Source: Opitutales bacterium UBA5694 (GTDB lineage: Bacteria > Verrucomicrobiota > Verrucomicrobiia > Opitutales > Opitutaceae). From it: a stretch of DNA of 64,000 nucleotides. Under the pieces are notes generated by a model that ran no database searches, had not been told where the DNA came from, and saw only the letters and a program-made list of their open reading frames with translations. Every line of letters starts with the position of its first letter. Positions within the stretch are counted from its first letter, which is position 1. The translations under genes were made by a program, and so were the position numbers. The stretch is from the NCBI GenBank assembly GCA_002420185.1, contig DIHO01000013.1, forward strand, positions 82,261-146,260. The letters run 5' to 3'. Positions 53,399 through 62,684 of this stretch are shown in pieces.

Positions 53399-54580
53399 AT
53401 GAAGGTGCCACAAGTTCTGCTCACTGCCCTCTCCATTGCTTCTGCCGATCAGACTATGTTTGGAGACTTGCAAGAACTCTCTGGGGAATGGACATATTCA
53501 GTCTCTGGCAGCCAAGCCACCATCACGGGCTATTCAGGTGCTGGCGGTGTAGTGTCCATCCCAGCCGTAGTAGATGTGATCCTGTCGTTAAGGTAGGGGA
53601 TACTTATCCTTCCATCCTCGGCAGTCGGAACACAACCGTATACATCTTTGTTATTCCCAACAGCGTGACGAGTATTGAGATAGAAGCGTTCTTTGGTTGC
53701 ACCAGCCTTACAAGCGTAACTCTGCCGATCCGCTTTAAAGATAGCCATTCGTCTTTCGATCTGTCAGCCGACTAAGTCTTTCTGTATGGGAGTCTAAATG
53801 CACGAGATGTACCGCTCTCCAATAGCCTCGCGGCTAGCAGAACCCTTGGACGAGCATACGTAACCTCTGATCCTTCGTCGTACAGTCTCTACACATTATC
53901 CGACGTTAGTACGGCTGAAGCGACAGCTAGAACGGCTGGTCAAAATGATGTAACCGACTCTCCCGCGGGCTACGATTTATACACATTTGGTGATATATCC
54001 ACTGCCGAAGCTGCATCCAGAACTTTAGGACATTAGGATGTCACTACCTCTCCCTCGGTATACGATCTGCATACCAGCACCGAGTTAGCCGAAGCTACTG
54101 CCGCCGCCAGAACAACAGTCAACGTTTCAGCTCGCGTGAACATTGAAGCAGAAGAGACCCTAATTTCAGGCTTTGTCATTCTAGGTGAGACTAAGCGGCT
54201 CTTAATTCGTGCCATTTGCCCTATGTTGGCTGATCTCGGAGTTCCGTCGCCTCTACCCGATCCAACCATGACGATCTACAGGACGAGATATGACGGGCAA
54301 CCTAACGACGTTGTGGCTATAATCGACGACTGGAGGGTCAATGGGGCGGACGTTGCTGCTGTAAACGGTGCCATAGCTTCCGTAGGAGGGTTCCCGCTGG
54401 AACCCATTGCCGGCTTACAAGGAAAGCCGCTTCCCACTGACGATACTTAAAATTCTGCTACTTTAATGACGCTTTCAGTTGGCGTCTACACTATCGTTGT
54501 CACCTCGGCCGATGGTGGCGAGGGAGATGTGCTCGTTGAGGCTTACGAGATTACCTGGGTCGCGATACGGTGGAGTTAGA
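53399..54580 (+). pseudogene. decayed BspA-type leucine-rich surface protein with 24-residue repeats
   Basis: Pieces in order: a leader-like KVPQVLLTALSIASA, WTYSVSGSQATITGYSGAGG, then in another frame IPNSVTSIEIEAFFGCTSLT and SVTL (BspA leucine-rich repeat). From 53830, about three units of a 24-residue repeat of the form xDVTxSPxxYDLYTxxDISxAEAxARTxGQ; a TAG at 54036-54038 interrupts the last. A C-terminal domain follows (ISGFVILGETKRLLIRAICP, DDWRVNGADVAAVNG) with a stop at about 54450 and continuation MTLSVGVYTIVVTSADGGEG. Frameshifts and at least three stops show it is dead. Such proteins are cell-surface or secreted. Confidence 0.75.
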
Positions 54581-54792
54581 TTAATGGGTCTCTCAATAGC
54601 CCATGTATCCTAATTATCTTCATGCCCGATGATATGAGGTAAAGGTGGCGTTTTTAGGATCAAGAAAGCACATTGATACCTCGTTGTAGAACCTAAAAAC
54701 AGTACCCTCCATCATTAGTTTATTGGTCTTTTCTATAACTCCCCTTTAAATTTTATCTGAGTGTTATTCATGAGCTAAATCTGTAACAACTA

Positions 54793-55068
54793 TTGAACTA
54801 CAAAAAAGGAGGGTTCAAGAAAGCCGCCTATAAAGGTTATGCTAATGCTAAGAACAATCCCGCCAGAAGGTGCAATTTTGGCAAATGCGTCCCTCAGGAC
54901 TACGTTAGGTCTCACATGTGGTACAATATTAACACAGCCAATGGGCACGAAAATATTCCTAAAAACAGAAACAACGTCGCCCGAAAAATGACCTCCGATC
55001 AAATCGCTGAAGCACAGAAAATGGCACGAGAGATGGTCGAGGCCAACCCCAAGCTGATAGGTGAGTAG
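54793..55068 (+). CDS. truncated Sel1-repeat protein fragment
   Basis: 91 codons from TTG 54793. The second half (SHMWYNINTANGHENIPKNR, MTSDQIAEAQKMAREMVEAN) is clearly homologous to the C-terminus of the Sel1-repeat protein at 62685-63185 (AHMWYNIAAANGHEDAPKNR, MTPDQIAEAQRMAREMVEAN). The front is degenerate and no leader or full repeat remains, so this is probably a non-functional fragment. About 157 bases past its stop lies a tRNA-Thr-like 3' half. Confidence 0.6.
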   Translation: MNYKKGGFKKAAYKGYANAKNNPARRCNFGKCVPQDYVRSHMWYNINTANGHENIPKNRNNVARKMTSDQIAEAQKMAREMVEANPKLIGE

Positions 55069-55568
55069 GGGATGTTTGTGTAACCGTCATCTAAAAAATT
55101 GGGCAAAAACTAGGGTTTATCTACGTTTTTGGCGGTTCGTTTATCGTCCCTAATTTTTTTAACCACTTGGAGCAGAGCTAATTAAGACCAAATAAAACGT
55201 GAAGGAATATCAACTACGTTCACTCGTAATGAATAGGTCGTCGGTTCGATTCCGATGGGCGGCCCCAAAGCCCCGCAGGGGGTCGAAGAAAGCGTGAACG
55301 GTAATTTGGCAAGAATCGATGAACAGAATCTTGAGCTTTCAGGCAGGCTTGTTGATTACAAAAGTGAAGGATTGCCTTGGTAAAAATTAGTAACTAAAAT
55401 CAACAAACAGCGAAATTTGTTGCATCTTTTAGGGCCGATATTTTTCATATTTAGTTGTTTTTGGTCATGTCAAGTTAAGGGTTTTAGGGGAGCCTAAAAC
55501 GAGGCGATAGTGCCGATAGTGGCCATGAACATTCCCAGTGGATTTTTCCAATAAAGCGATATGAAAAA
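55069..55568. other. 500-base region with tRNA scar, no gene
   Basis: Just after the Sel1 fragment, TCATCTAAAAAATTGGGC resembles TTATCTAAAAAATCGGAC in the same position after the other Sel1 gene. The tRNA fragment is at 55218-55267. The remaining 300 bases before the flavoprotein gene show nothing recognisable. Confidence 0.5.
55218..55267 (+). repeat. 3' half of a tRNA-Thr(CGT)-like gene, attachment-site scar
   Basis: From the anticodon arm to the 3' end: stem GTTCA, loop CTCGTAA (anticodon CGT), stem TGAAT; T-arm GTCGG-TTCGATT-CCGAT; acceptor strand GGGCGGC, then C and CCA. There is no D-arm or 5' acceptor strand before it. Such anticodon-to-3'-end fragments are left where tyrosine recombinases insert DNA into tRNA genes. 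Confidence 0.65.
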
Positions 55569-57326
55569 ATGAGTGGTAAATACAGAACCGTAGTATGCAA
55601 CGTCCTTGTGATCGGGTCTGGAGGGGCAGGACTGCGGTCCGCCATCGCTGCACACCAAAGCGGATGCGAAGTCCTTGTCATCGGGAAGCACATTCGAAAT
55701 GACGCCCACACCACGCTCGCTGCAGGGGGCATCAACGCTGCACTGGGAACAGTGGACCCTGATGACGACTGGGTACAGCATTTCGTTGATACATATGAAG
55801 AAGGGTACCACATCGGCGACCCGAAAACGGTGGAAATCTTAGTGAAAGACGCGCCCGATCGCGTGAAAGAACTCGTTGACTGGGGTGCACCCTTTGCGAA
55901 GACGGAGGACGGTGAGCTTGATCAGAGGTACTTTGGTGCTCACACCTACCGTCGAACATGCTACGCTGGCGATTATACCGGAAGGGCTATTCTCAACACC
56001 CTTATCTCAAAAGTTGAGGAGCTACGAATTCCAATTATTGACATGACCTACGTCTCCAAACTGCTTGTCAACACGCAGGATGGACAGGAACAGTGCTTCG
56101 GTGCCGTTGGTTTCGATATCAATTCGGGTGAGAGAACGGTGTTCCTTTCCGATTCGATCGTCCTCGCTGCCGGCGGCCACACGAGAATTTGGCGAAGAAG
56201 TTCCTCGAGGCGAGATGAAAACACCGGCGACGCCATGCGTCTTGCCCTTCATGCTGGATGCAAACTTGCTGACATGGAAATGGTACAGTTCCATCCAACG
56301 GGAATGGTGCACCCTGAATCGCTGGCGGGCACGCTGATAACAGAAGCCGTCCGAGGAGAAGGAGGAAGGTTGTTCAATTCTGATGGCGAGCGATATATGG
56401 AGCGCTATGACAGCGTGCGCATGGAGCTCTCGACGCGAGACCGCGTCGCTTTGGCGAACTATATCGAAATCCAAGAGGGGCGCGGCACACCCAACAACGG
56501 CGTCTTACTCGATATAAGCCACGTCGACAAAGGGCTCATACTCGAAAAACTCCCTAGGATGTACCGTCAGTTCATGGAATCGCAAATGCTTGACATTTCA
56601 AAAGATCCGATGGAAGTAGCCCCGACGGCTCACTATAGCATGGGGGGTGTGGTGGTTGATCCCAAGACCCACTCCACTGGTGTTGGTGGCCTCTATGCGG
56701 CGGGTGAGTGCACGTCCGGTGTGCACGGTGCCAACCGGTTGGGTGGCAATTCGCTGGCAGAAATACTGGTGTTCGGAAAAATCGCCGGAGAAGAGGCTGC
56801 ACGATTCTCGATGGATCTCAACTTGCAAATCAGAAACCGGGACATCATCAAAGAAGCGATTGCGGAGTTGGAAGAGTTGACGACACCCGGTGAAAAGTTG
56901 GCCCGGCCCCTTCAAAGAGCGGTTAGGAATATCATGTGGAACCATTGCGGTGTGATCCGCTCTGGAGAAGGTTTGGAGCAGGCACTCAGCGAACTCATGG
57001 AGGTCAAGAAGGCTTCGAAAGACGTTGACGTTAGGCCGAGCGCTGAAGGGTTTTCCGACCTAGCTCTAGCCCTAGACCTTCTGGGCTCCATCGACAGCGC
57101 CGAAGCAACGATTCGATCAGCCATCGCCAGAAAAGAGAGCCGTGGTGCTCACCAGCGCAGCGATTTCAAGGAGATGAAAAGCTGTGAAACGGTCAATTAT
57201 GTCGTTGAGTTGGTGGACGGCCGACAAACGATATCCAAAACCAAGGTTGAAGATTTGCCCGAAGTGTTGCGGGTCGCCGTGAAAGCTTACGAACAGCCTT
57301 CGGTTGATGGCCGACTGCTCGAGTAA
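55569..57326 (+). CDS. FAD-dependent FrdA/SdhA/NadB-type flavoprotein
   Basis: 585 residues. N-terminal FAD site VLVIGSGGAGLRSAIAA, then TTLAAGGINAALG, HTYRRTCYAGDYTGRAILNT, SRRDENTGDAMRLALHAGC, the active-site FHPTGMVHPE with LITEAVRGEGG, the Arg of STRDRVA, and GLYAAGECTSGVHGANRLGG, ending with ESRGAHQRSDF. This is a fumarate reductase/succinate dehydrogenase flavoprotein or an L-aspartate-oxidase relative. No iron-sulfur or membrane subunit gene is adjacent, so a soluble, orphan oxidase or reductase is likely. ATG 55569. GC-richer than surrounding DNA, and preceded by a tRNA scar; transfer is plausible. Confidence 0.87.
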   Translation: MSGKYRTVVCNVLVIGSGGAGLRSAIAAHQSGCEVLVIGKHIRNDAHTTLAAGGINAALGTVDPDDDWVQHFVDTYEEGYHIGDPKTVEILVKDAPDRVKELVDWGAPFAKTEDGELDQRYFGAHTYRRTCYAGDYTGRAILNTLISKVEELRIPIIDMTYVSKLLVNTQDGQEQCFGAVGFDINSGERTVFLSDSIVLAAGGHTRIWRRSSSRRDENTGDAMRLALHAGCKLADMEMVQFHPTGMVHPESLAGTLITEAVRGEGGRLFNSDGERYMERYDSVRMELSTRDRVALANYIEIQEGRGTPNNGVLLDISHVDKGLILEKLPRMYRQFMESQMLDISKDPMEVAPTAHYSMGGVVVDPKTHSTGVGGLYAAGECTSGVHGANRLGGNSLAEILVFGKIAGEEAARFSMDLNLQIRNRDIIKEAIAELEELTTPGEKLARPLQRAVRNIMWNHCGVIRSGEGLEQALSELMEVKKASKDVDVRPSAEGFSDLALALDLLGSIDSAEATIRSAIARKESRGAHQRSDFKEMKSCETVNYVVELVDGRQTISKTKVEDLPEVLRVAVKAYEQPSVDGRLLE

Positions 57327-57401
57327 GACTGAACGGCGACGCCATTCATGGGCCTAGTGATCATTCTGCAGGTGTTTCCACTGCAACGATATCCTGTGTG
57401 G

Positions 57402-57810
57402 CTATGTGAGCATACACGGCACCGCCGCAGCCAAAAGTCTTGGAACAATGTGCATCCACACATCAGCGGCAGCCAATTTCCCGCTGAACGTCAGCATGCT
57501 CGTAAAGGCAGCAGGGTTGAATGGACCAAGCGAGATGCTACCAACGGTAAACGCACCGGCCATTACCGTCAAATCGATGGATGCACCGTAGTACTGGTGG
57601 CATTTTGTGCGGCAGCGAGGTTGTTGATGACAAACATGAGGGCGAAGGTCGACAAAACGCTTCGGCCGAATGCACGGCAAGCGTGGATTCGACGGCTCTG
57701 GCATTAATTAACGCGGGTTTGCTTCCATGCAAAACAAGTTCAGAGCCAATGAAGAAAGCGAGGACGCCCGAAAGGATTTGCACAAAGAGGTAGTAGAACG
57801 AATCCTATTT
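57402..57810 (-). pseudogene. decayed aquaporin-like gene, C-terminal part
   Basis: Minus strand, spread over three frames: VQILSGVLAFFIGSELVLHG, then STFALMFVINNLAAAQNATS, then ASIDLTVMAGAFTVGSISLG and PFNPAAFTSMLTFSGKLAAA with DVWMHIVP. These match the second half of the aquaporin at 32825-33484 (GAITVGSISLASFNPAVTIA, SGKLAIADSWMHFVP) in order. The second NPA box reads NPAA. At least two frameshifts, and the N-terminal half is missing. Confidence 0.78.
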
Positions 57811-58219
57811 ACTGCATTCGCCCTGGAGGAATAGTCCGAAGGTACACCAAGGTCTCCGTGATCATAAAAAAATTATAGTGCAGTAAAGCCAGAGCGTATG
57901 GATGACGGTACCCCGATTCAGGCTCTCGGCGTCGAGGCAGAAAAATTACAGCTAGATTTTGGCTTTTGTAAAAAGGAAAACGGAACATGAATGAATACCA
58001 AGCCATGCTTGAGGATACTCACGATTTTTACTGAACCGCGATGGCTTAATGACTTCGGCTCCTCGTCAACGGTTGAGTCATTTAATTGCAAAACAGCCGA
58101 ATTGCTGGACTTCAGCGATAAAAACAGATTGAGTTTAAACAGAGACTTTTAGCTGTGAGGATTATCCTAGGACACTGAAAAGTAAACTTTGATCAATAAT
58201 AAGTGTAAAGAGAAGTGGT
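57811..58219. other. 409-base gap, no gene seen
   Basis: Frames here (for example minus strand 57809-58006) show no conserved sequence and no start with a ribosome-binding site. Nothing recognisable. Confidence 0.5.
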
Positions 58220-60106
58220 TCAATCCGCGTGCGGACCCTTGGAGTTTAGATTTTTTTGAGGCTTTTCCATTAACGACACCATTCGAGGGCTAGAGCCGAC
58301 TGTGCTTCTCTCAGACACAATGGTTTCGGGGGCATCTTTACCAGCTTTCACCATGAACATTTTTCCCTTAGGAGCACCCGGAGTGAAGGTTTTTCCGTTT
58401 GCCCGAACCGTGTAGAGAATTTCTTTTGTCTCAGCATCAACCAACTGGACAACGGGGTCTTCGACGTCAAAAGATAACTCCCCAAGCTTACCCCAGGACG
58501 GCGGATTGTAGTTATCGAACTGGGAGATCGTCCTTGGCCACCCTGGGTATTGTTTAGAGGCAGGATTAGCGATGTTTACGTTTCGCGGCCAGCATTCCAT
58601 CGTTATTTCGCGAGATTTTGTATTGAGCCTTATAATGCCCCAACCTGCCGAGCGAGTATTTAAGATATTGCCGGCCGGATTTGTCTCCGGGTTAGCAGCT
58701 GCATAGTTGGTGATTTTGTTGTTAAATCCATCTAGATAGTCTCCTGTGTAATCGGGAGCACCCTCCTCGCGATTGGAGCCGGGCTCTAGAGGCTGCCACC
58801 AGCGAAGATAGAGGTTTGCGATAGAAGGAACACCAAAAGACCAGATTCCATCGCCGTGCTCATCAACGCCATGCTGGAAAATGGTGGCGAGGTGTTGGTC
58901 GCCAGCATAGTGAAAGGCGAAGCCTTTGCGCAAAGTACTGATGGCCTTGTTTCGGCCGGTCTGCGGCCAGCCATTGGAGTCCATATCAGCGTGTAGACGT
59001 CCGCTGGCCTTACCGTGGATATGCGCACCACCGCAGAAGATCGTTGCAGAAAGAACAACTTTCATGTCACACTGCTTCCAGTTTTGCGTCCAATCGTCTA
59101 GGAAGCTGAGTTGTCTCTCGCCGAGAAGAACTGCTCCCTCTACGTCAACGCTGTTTGGATCGTAGTCCGGATTGAGAATATGGTCGGGGCGGGGACCCTG
59201 CTTGGGAACCCGACCGGCAGGTCCGGTCTTGAACTTCCGGTCTTCGATGACAGCGAAGTCAATTTTGCCCCAATTCAAGTTGGTGAACCACACTCCGATT
59301 CCTTGGCCAATTTGATGAGGGTCGGCTGGATCGGGAAAGTGACTCGTCTGGGCACGCTCCACCTCTTGAACGTAAGCTCCCGGGCGGGAATAACCTCCGT
59401 CAGAAGCACCATTCAGAGTGGAGATCTTACCACTTTCGCCCCATAAGTTAGGTTGACCGACGTCGTGGTCATCAGGAAGACAGAGGGTGGGGCGATCTTT
59501 TATGATATCGCCAAAGTCACGGCCGAACTTTAACCAGGCGGCGTAGTGCTTGAAGTGATCGTAAACCTGATCACCGGAGAAGAAGAGGATATCGATATCA
59601 GCTTCTTTGACATTATCTATAATGTCCTGTCGTGAGATGTCACCGCCGTGAGTCGGTCGGATAGAGTTTCCAGTAAACCCAGCGACTAGAATCTCATCTT
59701 TGTCTTTGGGGTTCTTGCGAATAGTTCCCTCGTAAGTGGCTTCATCACCATGTGCGACCCGATACCTGGTCTTCTTGCTGTCGTCCCAGTTCTCAACCCG
59801 GAAAGGAGCCGTCCAACCCGGATGGATTGCATCGACTTTAGCTATTTCAACCCAATCGCCTCCTTTTTCGATCTCGAGGCGAACTTCCTTAGGGTCATCT
59901 TCAGCCAAGGGGTATAGTTGGGCGGTAAGCTTTAGCGTGCCATCACTGACGGTGTAGAGAGCAAAGCAGATGACATCTTTTTTTTCGACCTCTGGGATTG
60001 CCAGGATGGCACGGCCCTCATCGGCTTTCTTCTTCTGCTGAGAAACAGCAGGAATAGTGATTGCCATCGCGATGGCATAGCTTAGAAAAGTTGTTAGAGT
60101 TTTCAT
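58220..60106 (-). CDS. exported PhoD-like metallophosphatase
   Basis: 628 residues with a leader (LTTFLSYAIAMAITIPAVSQ). An N-terminal beta-sandwich region precedes the alkaline phosphatase D-type domain: ILVAGFTGNSIRP, DIDILFFSGDQVYDHFKHYA (metal ligands), LCLPDDHDVGQPNLWG, FAVIEDRKFKTGP, and KGFAFHYAGDQHLATIFQHG with the GDQH metal ligand. A C-terminal beta domain follows. It probably cleaves phosphate mono- or diesters outside the cytosol. ATG 60106 (MKTLTTFL). Upstream lies a membrane protein on the same strand, 74 bases away. Confidence 0.87.
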   Translation of the reverse strand: MKTLTTFLSYAIAMAITIPAVSQQKKKADEGRAILAIPEVEKKDVICFALYTVSDGTLKLTAQLYPLAEDDPKEVRLEIEKGGDWVEIAKVDAIHPGWTAPFRVENWDDSKKTRYRVAHGDEATYEGTIRKNPKDKDEILVAGFTGNSIRPTHGGDISRQDIIDNVKEADIDILFFSGDQVYDHFKHYAAWLKFGRDFGDIIKDRPTLCLPDDHDVGQPNLWGESGKISTLNGASDGGYSRPGAYVQEVERAQTSHFPDPADPHQIGQGIGVWFTNLNWGKIDFAVIEDRKFKTGPAGRVPKQGPRPDHILNPDYDPNSVDVEGAVLLGERQLSFLDDWTQNWKQCDMKVVLSATIFCGGAHIHGKASGRLHADMDSNGWPQTGRNKAISTLRKGFAFHYAGDQHLATIFQHGVDEHGDGIWSFGVPSIANLYLRWWQPLEPGSNREEGAPDYTGDYLDGFNNKITNYAAANPETNPAGNILNTRSAGWGIIRLNTKSREITMECWPRNVNIANPASKQYPGWPRTISQFDNYNPPSWGKLGELSFDVEDPVVQLVDAETKEILYTVRANGKTFTPGAPKGKMFMVKAGKDAPETIVSERSTVGSSPRMVSLMEKPQKNLNSKGPHAD

Positions 60107-60180
60107 TTTGGTATGTACATGTGAGTAGTGGTGTTGGTCAGCCAAATGGTCTTCGGTTTTTGAGATGACTTCGCGACTTT

Positions 60181-61083
60181 TTATGTTTCCTTTGTCGATT
60201 CTGAAAAAGGTGTTGATGAAGGTTTCTTCCAGAGAAAGAAAAGGTAAAGAGGGATAAGAAAGTGCGAGGCACGAAGGATTGCCTCGTGGAGAAATTGATC
60301 AGCTCCCCAGTAATTAAGGCTCGGGGACATTCCGGCTACCGGTCGGGCAAGTGCAGTGACAAATCCCCAGGCGGCTCCGTAGAGAACTGAAGCACATCGA
60401 ATCGGCGGTAGGAAAAGACCTAAACAAATGACAAAGTCCATAACCCCTACTATGTAGAGAAAAATCTGGGTAGCCTGGTATTCGACGTTGAGGATGACCG
60501 AGGTCATTGCATAAAAAGTACTGGGAGTCGGCCAAAATCCGACAGCGTAGGCCCCATGGCCAGCAAAAGTCATAATAAAGGCGATGATTGCCGTGCAAAC
60601 GGTTGTGGGATGGCGTACACCAAAAAATAGAGCAAGCACCAGGAGAACTGGAATAAGCATCTGACCGCCGTGTTCCACAAACATAGGAAGCTGGTACTGA
60701 GCCTTAACGAATTTGGCGTAACTCAGAATGATTAGAAAAAGACTACCAGTGAGCAGGCCTATCATTTGGAATCGGGACGCATTCCTGGCGGTAAGAGATA
60801 GAATCGTGCAGGCTAGGAAGAGCCAACCGACTCGGCCACTCCACTCCTGAACCCATCCATCACCTGCTCCAGTTCCTACGAATTCTTCCCACGTGAATCC
60901 TATTCGCTCAAGAAGCGAAAAGATGTTGTTTTGCCAGAGAAGAACTCCATAAGGAGCTTGCCAATAAAAATGAACCCAGGCCCAACCTGCAAAACATAAG
61001 AAGGCCCCGAGTCGGAGACACAGCAGCAGTGTTTGGTCTTGTTTTTCACCTGGCATCTTTAGAATTGTCGGAAAATCTTTCAT
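60181..61083 (-). CDS. multi-pass membrane protein of unknown function
   Basis: About 300 residues with eight or so hydrophobic segments (LCLRLGAFLCFAGWAWVHFY, WLFLACTILSLTA, MLIPVLLVLALFFGV, IFLYIVGVMDFVICLGLFL) and a short charged tail. No catalytic motif. It has the look of a DoxX/terminal-oxidase-accessory-like membrane protein, but the family is not recognised. Same strand as, and upstream of, the PhoD-like gene, so possibly one transcript. ATG 61083 chosen over 61113. Confidence 0.7.
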   Translation of the reverse strand: MKDFPTILKMPGEKQDQTLLLCLRLGAFLCFAGWAWVHFYWQAPYGVLLWQNNIFSLLERIGFTWEEFVGTGAGDGWVQEWSGRVGWLFLACTILSLTARNASRFQMIGLLTGSLFLIILSYAKFVKAQYQLPMFVEHGGQMLIPVLLVLALFFGVRHPTTVCTAIIAFIMTFAGHGAYAVGFWPTPSTFYAMTSVILNVEYQATQIFLYIVGVMDFVICLGLFLPPIRCASVLYGAAWGFVTALARPVAGMSPSLNYWGADQFLHEAILRASHFLIPLYLFFLWKKPSSTPFSESTKET

Positions 61084-61113
61084 AACTAAGGTCGGATTTC
61101 CACAACAAACCAT

Positions 61114-61633
61114 TTTACAAGAGCGACAACTTTTCGTTCACTGCAAAAGCGACCAAGTGACCTTTAGTCTTGCACTTGTCTCAGATCGACGGTTTCATTC
61201 TGTCCTTTCTGGAGACGTGGTCAATTTACGGTTTTGCCTGCCCTCAATGATTGGGAAAACAACACCAGCGAGAGCTGAGACGTTGCTAAATGTAGAAGTG
61301 TTCCTGGACGGTGCCTGCTTTTTGAAACTGAGGCGAGACGGTGGCAAGTGGCTTATCAATATCTACGGAACCGATTTCAACTCTGAGGGAGATTGGCCTC
61401 CCAGGGATTTTTCCTCTACGTCAACAAGTACATCACGGATGGCAAGCCTACGCACGGTATGTGATGGAACGCTAACTACGAATAAGAAGCCACTTGCAAC
61501 AGCTCGCAGTGGATTCTAGGATAAGATTTCCAATTTGATAGAAAGGAAGACTTATCCAGCTTCACTCTTTCCAACGATCTGGTAAAGCTTGAGGTTAAGC
61601 CAATACAACAGAAGAATTGAAAGCTGACGGGAA
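61114..61633. other. 520-base region between divergent genes
   Basis: A 120-codon plus-strand frame (61157-61519) is present, with LLNVEVFLDGACFLKLRRDG as its most protein-like part, but no leader, homologous motif or ribosome-binding site; treated as non-coding or a remnant. Confidence 0.4.
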
Positions 61634-62410
61634 ATGAAACATTATCGACTACCAATCATCTTCGCCTTGCTCGTATTAGCCTGCGTATTGGAGCTGGTAG
61701 GACAATCGCTTATAAAGCCTAGAATTGTTCAACCTTTCGAATTTGAAGAGCTTACGGTTTCCAGCTTCGACGAAGTCACCGATGTAGATAGCTTGTTTGA
61801 CCAAAAAATCTCAATGGGAGGGCAAGACGGTTACGAGATCCTGCGGATGGACCTTGAAGATAATAAGTCCTATGTCCGAGTAGGAACCGCAGGCCAATAC
61901 CTTGAGATGAGAAGGAAAGGTGCTGCACCCTATACCACTTATGACATCACTATGGATTCGTGGTTTAAGCGTATTGTGCCGCCGCTGGTGTTTTTGAAGC
62001 ATAGCAGCGCTTCAAAGCGAAGCCTTCTGGGGGACGACCTTATGGATTTGTCCGTGTCGTTTTTGCCTTGGGTGGGGAGTGAAGAGAGAATCCAGTTGGA
62101 GTCGGACACAGCAAAAGGTGTCTCGCTAGAGGATTATTCAAAGACTGGCCAAATCACATCGGTTAAAAGATCAGAGAACAGCATAAGTTTTAAAACAAGT
62201 GGAATGAGACATTCTATAGATGAGCTGGTTCGAGGAGACTATGACGGGGATGGTTACGAGGATTCTATAATTCAACATAACGAGCATTATATCGAGGGGA
62301 CTGGACGTTCCTACACTTGCTACATTGTTAAACGCACTGACAAGGACAAGGCGTGTACGGTTGAATATTTCGATTATCTGACCGCTCAAAAAGAACCTGC
62401 AGCGAGGTAG
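61634..62410 (+). CDS. exported protein with an EF-hand-like calcium motif, unknown function
   Basis: 258 residues: short leader (LPIIFALLVLACVLELVG), then a mixed beta-rich body. RGDYDGDGYEDSII near residue 205 is a DxDGDGxxD calcium-binding loop as in FG-GAP or dockerin-like modules. No other recognisable domain. ATG 61634, alone on its strand. Its 3' end lies 70 bases from a tRNA scar. Confidence 0.65.
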   Translation: MKHYRLPIIFALLVLACVLELVGQSLIKPRIVQPFEFEELTVSSFDEVTDVDSLFDQKISMGGQDGYEILRMDLEDNKSYVRVGTAGQYLEMRRKGAAPYTTYDITMDSWFKRIVPPLVFLKHSSASKRSLLGDDLMDLSVSFLPWVGSEERIQLESDTAKGVSLEDYSKTGQITSVKRSENSISFKTSGMRHSIDELVRGDYDGDGYEDSIIQHNEHYIEGTGRSYTCYIVKRTDKDKACTVEYFDYLTAQKEPAAR

Positions 62411-62480
62411 GAAACGGTCAGGAAATGATTTATAACAACAGATTAAATTCTTTAACTTATTGATATTCAATAATTTAAAT

Positions 62481-62522
62481 TGGAGGCGTGGGCGGGAATC
62501 GAACCCGCGATAGAGCTTTTGC
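62481..62522 (-). repeat. 3' half of a tRNA-Cys(GCA)-like gene, attachment-site scar
   Basis: On the minus strand: GCA (anticodon), AA, AGCTC, TATC, T-arm GCGGG-TTCGATT-CCCGC, acceptor strand CCACGCC, discriminator T, then CCA. A U73 discriminator with acceptor GGCGTGG partner is typical of tRNA-Cys. The 5' half is absent. Confidence 0.65.
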
Positions 62523-62624
62523 TTTAAATTCATAAGAAACTAATTAACAGATACTTATGTAATTTTATTAAGTTCCTTAGAGGGCGTCAAACGGACAATT
62601 CTAGCCCCTATTTTCAAGAGTTTT

Positions 62625-62647
62625 GGTAGAAATTTGGTAGAACTCTT
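62625..62647 (+). repeat. doubled GGTAGAA-type repeat near the tRNA-Cys scar
   Basis: GGTAGAA-ATTT-GGTAGAACTCTT, two copies of GGTAGAA. Closely similar to GTAGAACTTTGTAGAGCTC at 34051. About 103 bases from the scar; candidate recombinase arm-binding repeats. Confidence 0.4.
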
Positions 62648-62684
62648 CGTCCGATTTTTTAGATAACTAGTGCGGAATGCACCG

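Noticed and set aside
61157..61519. 120-codon plus-strand frame between divergent genes
   Set aside because: No leader, ribosome-binding site or conserved motif; low-complexity Ser/Thr tail.
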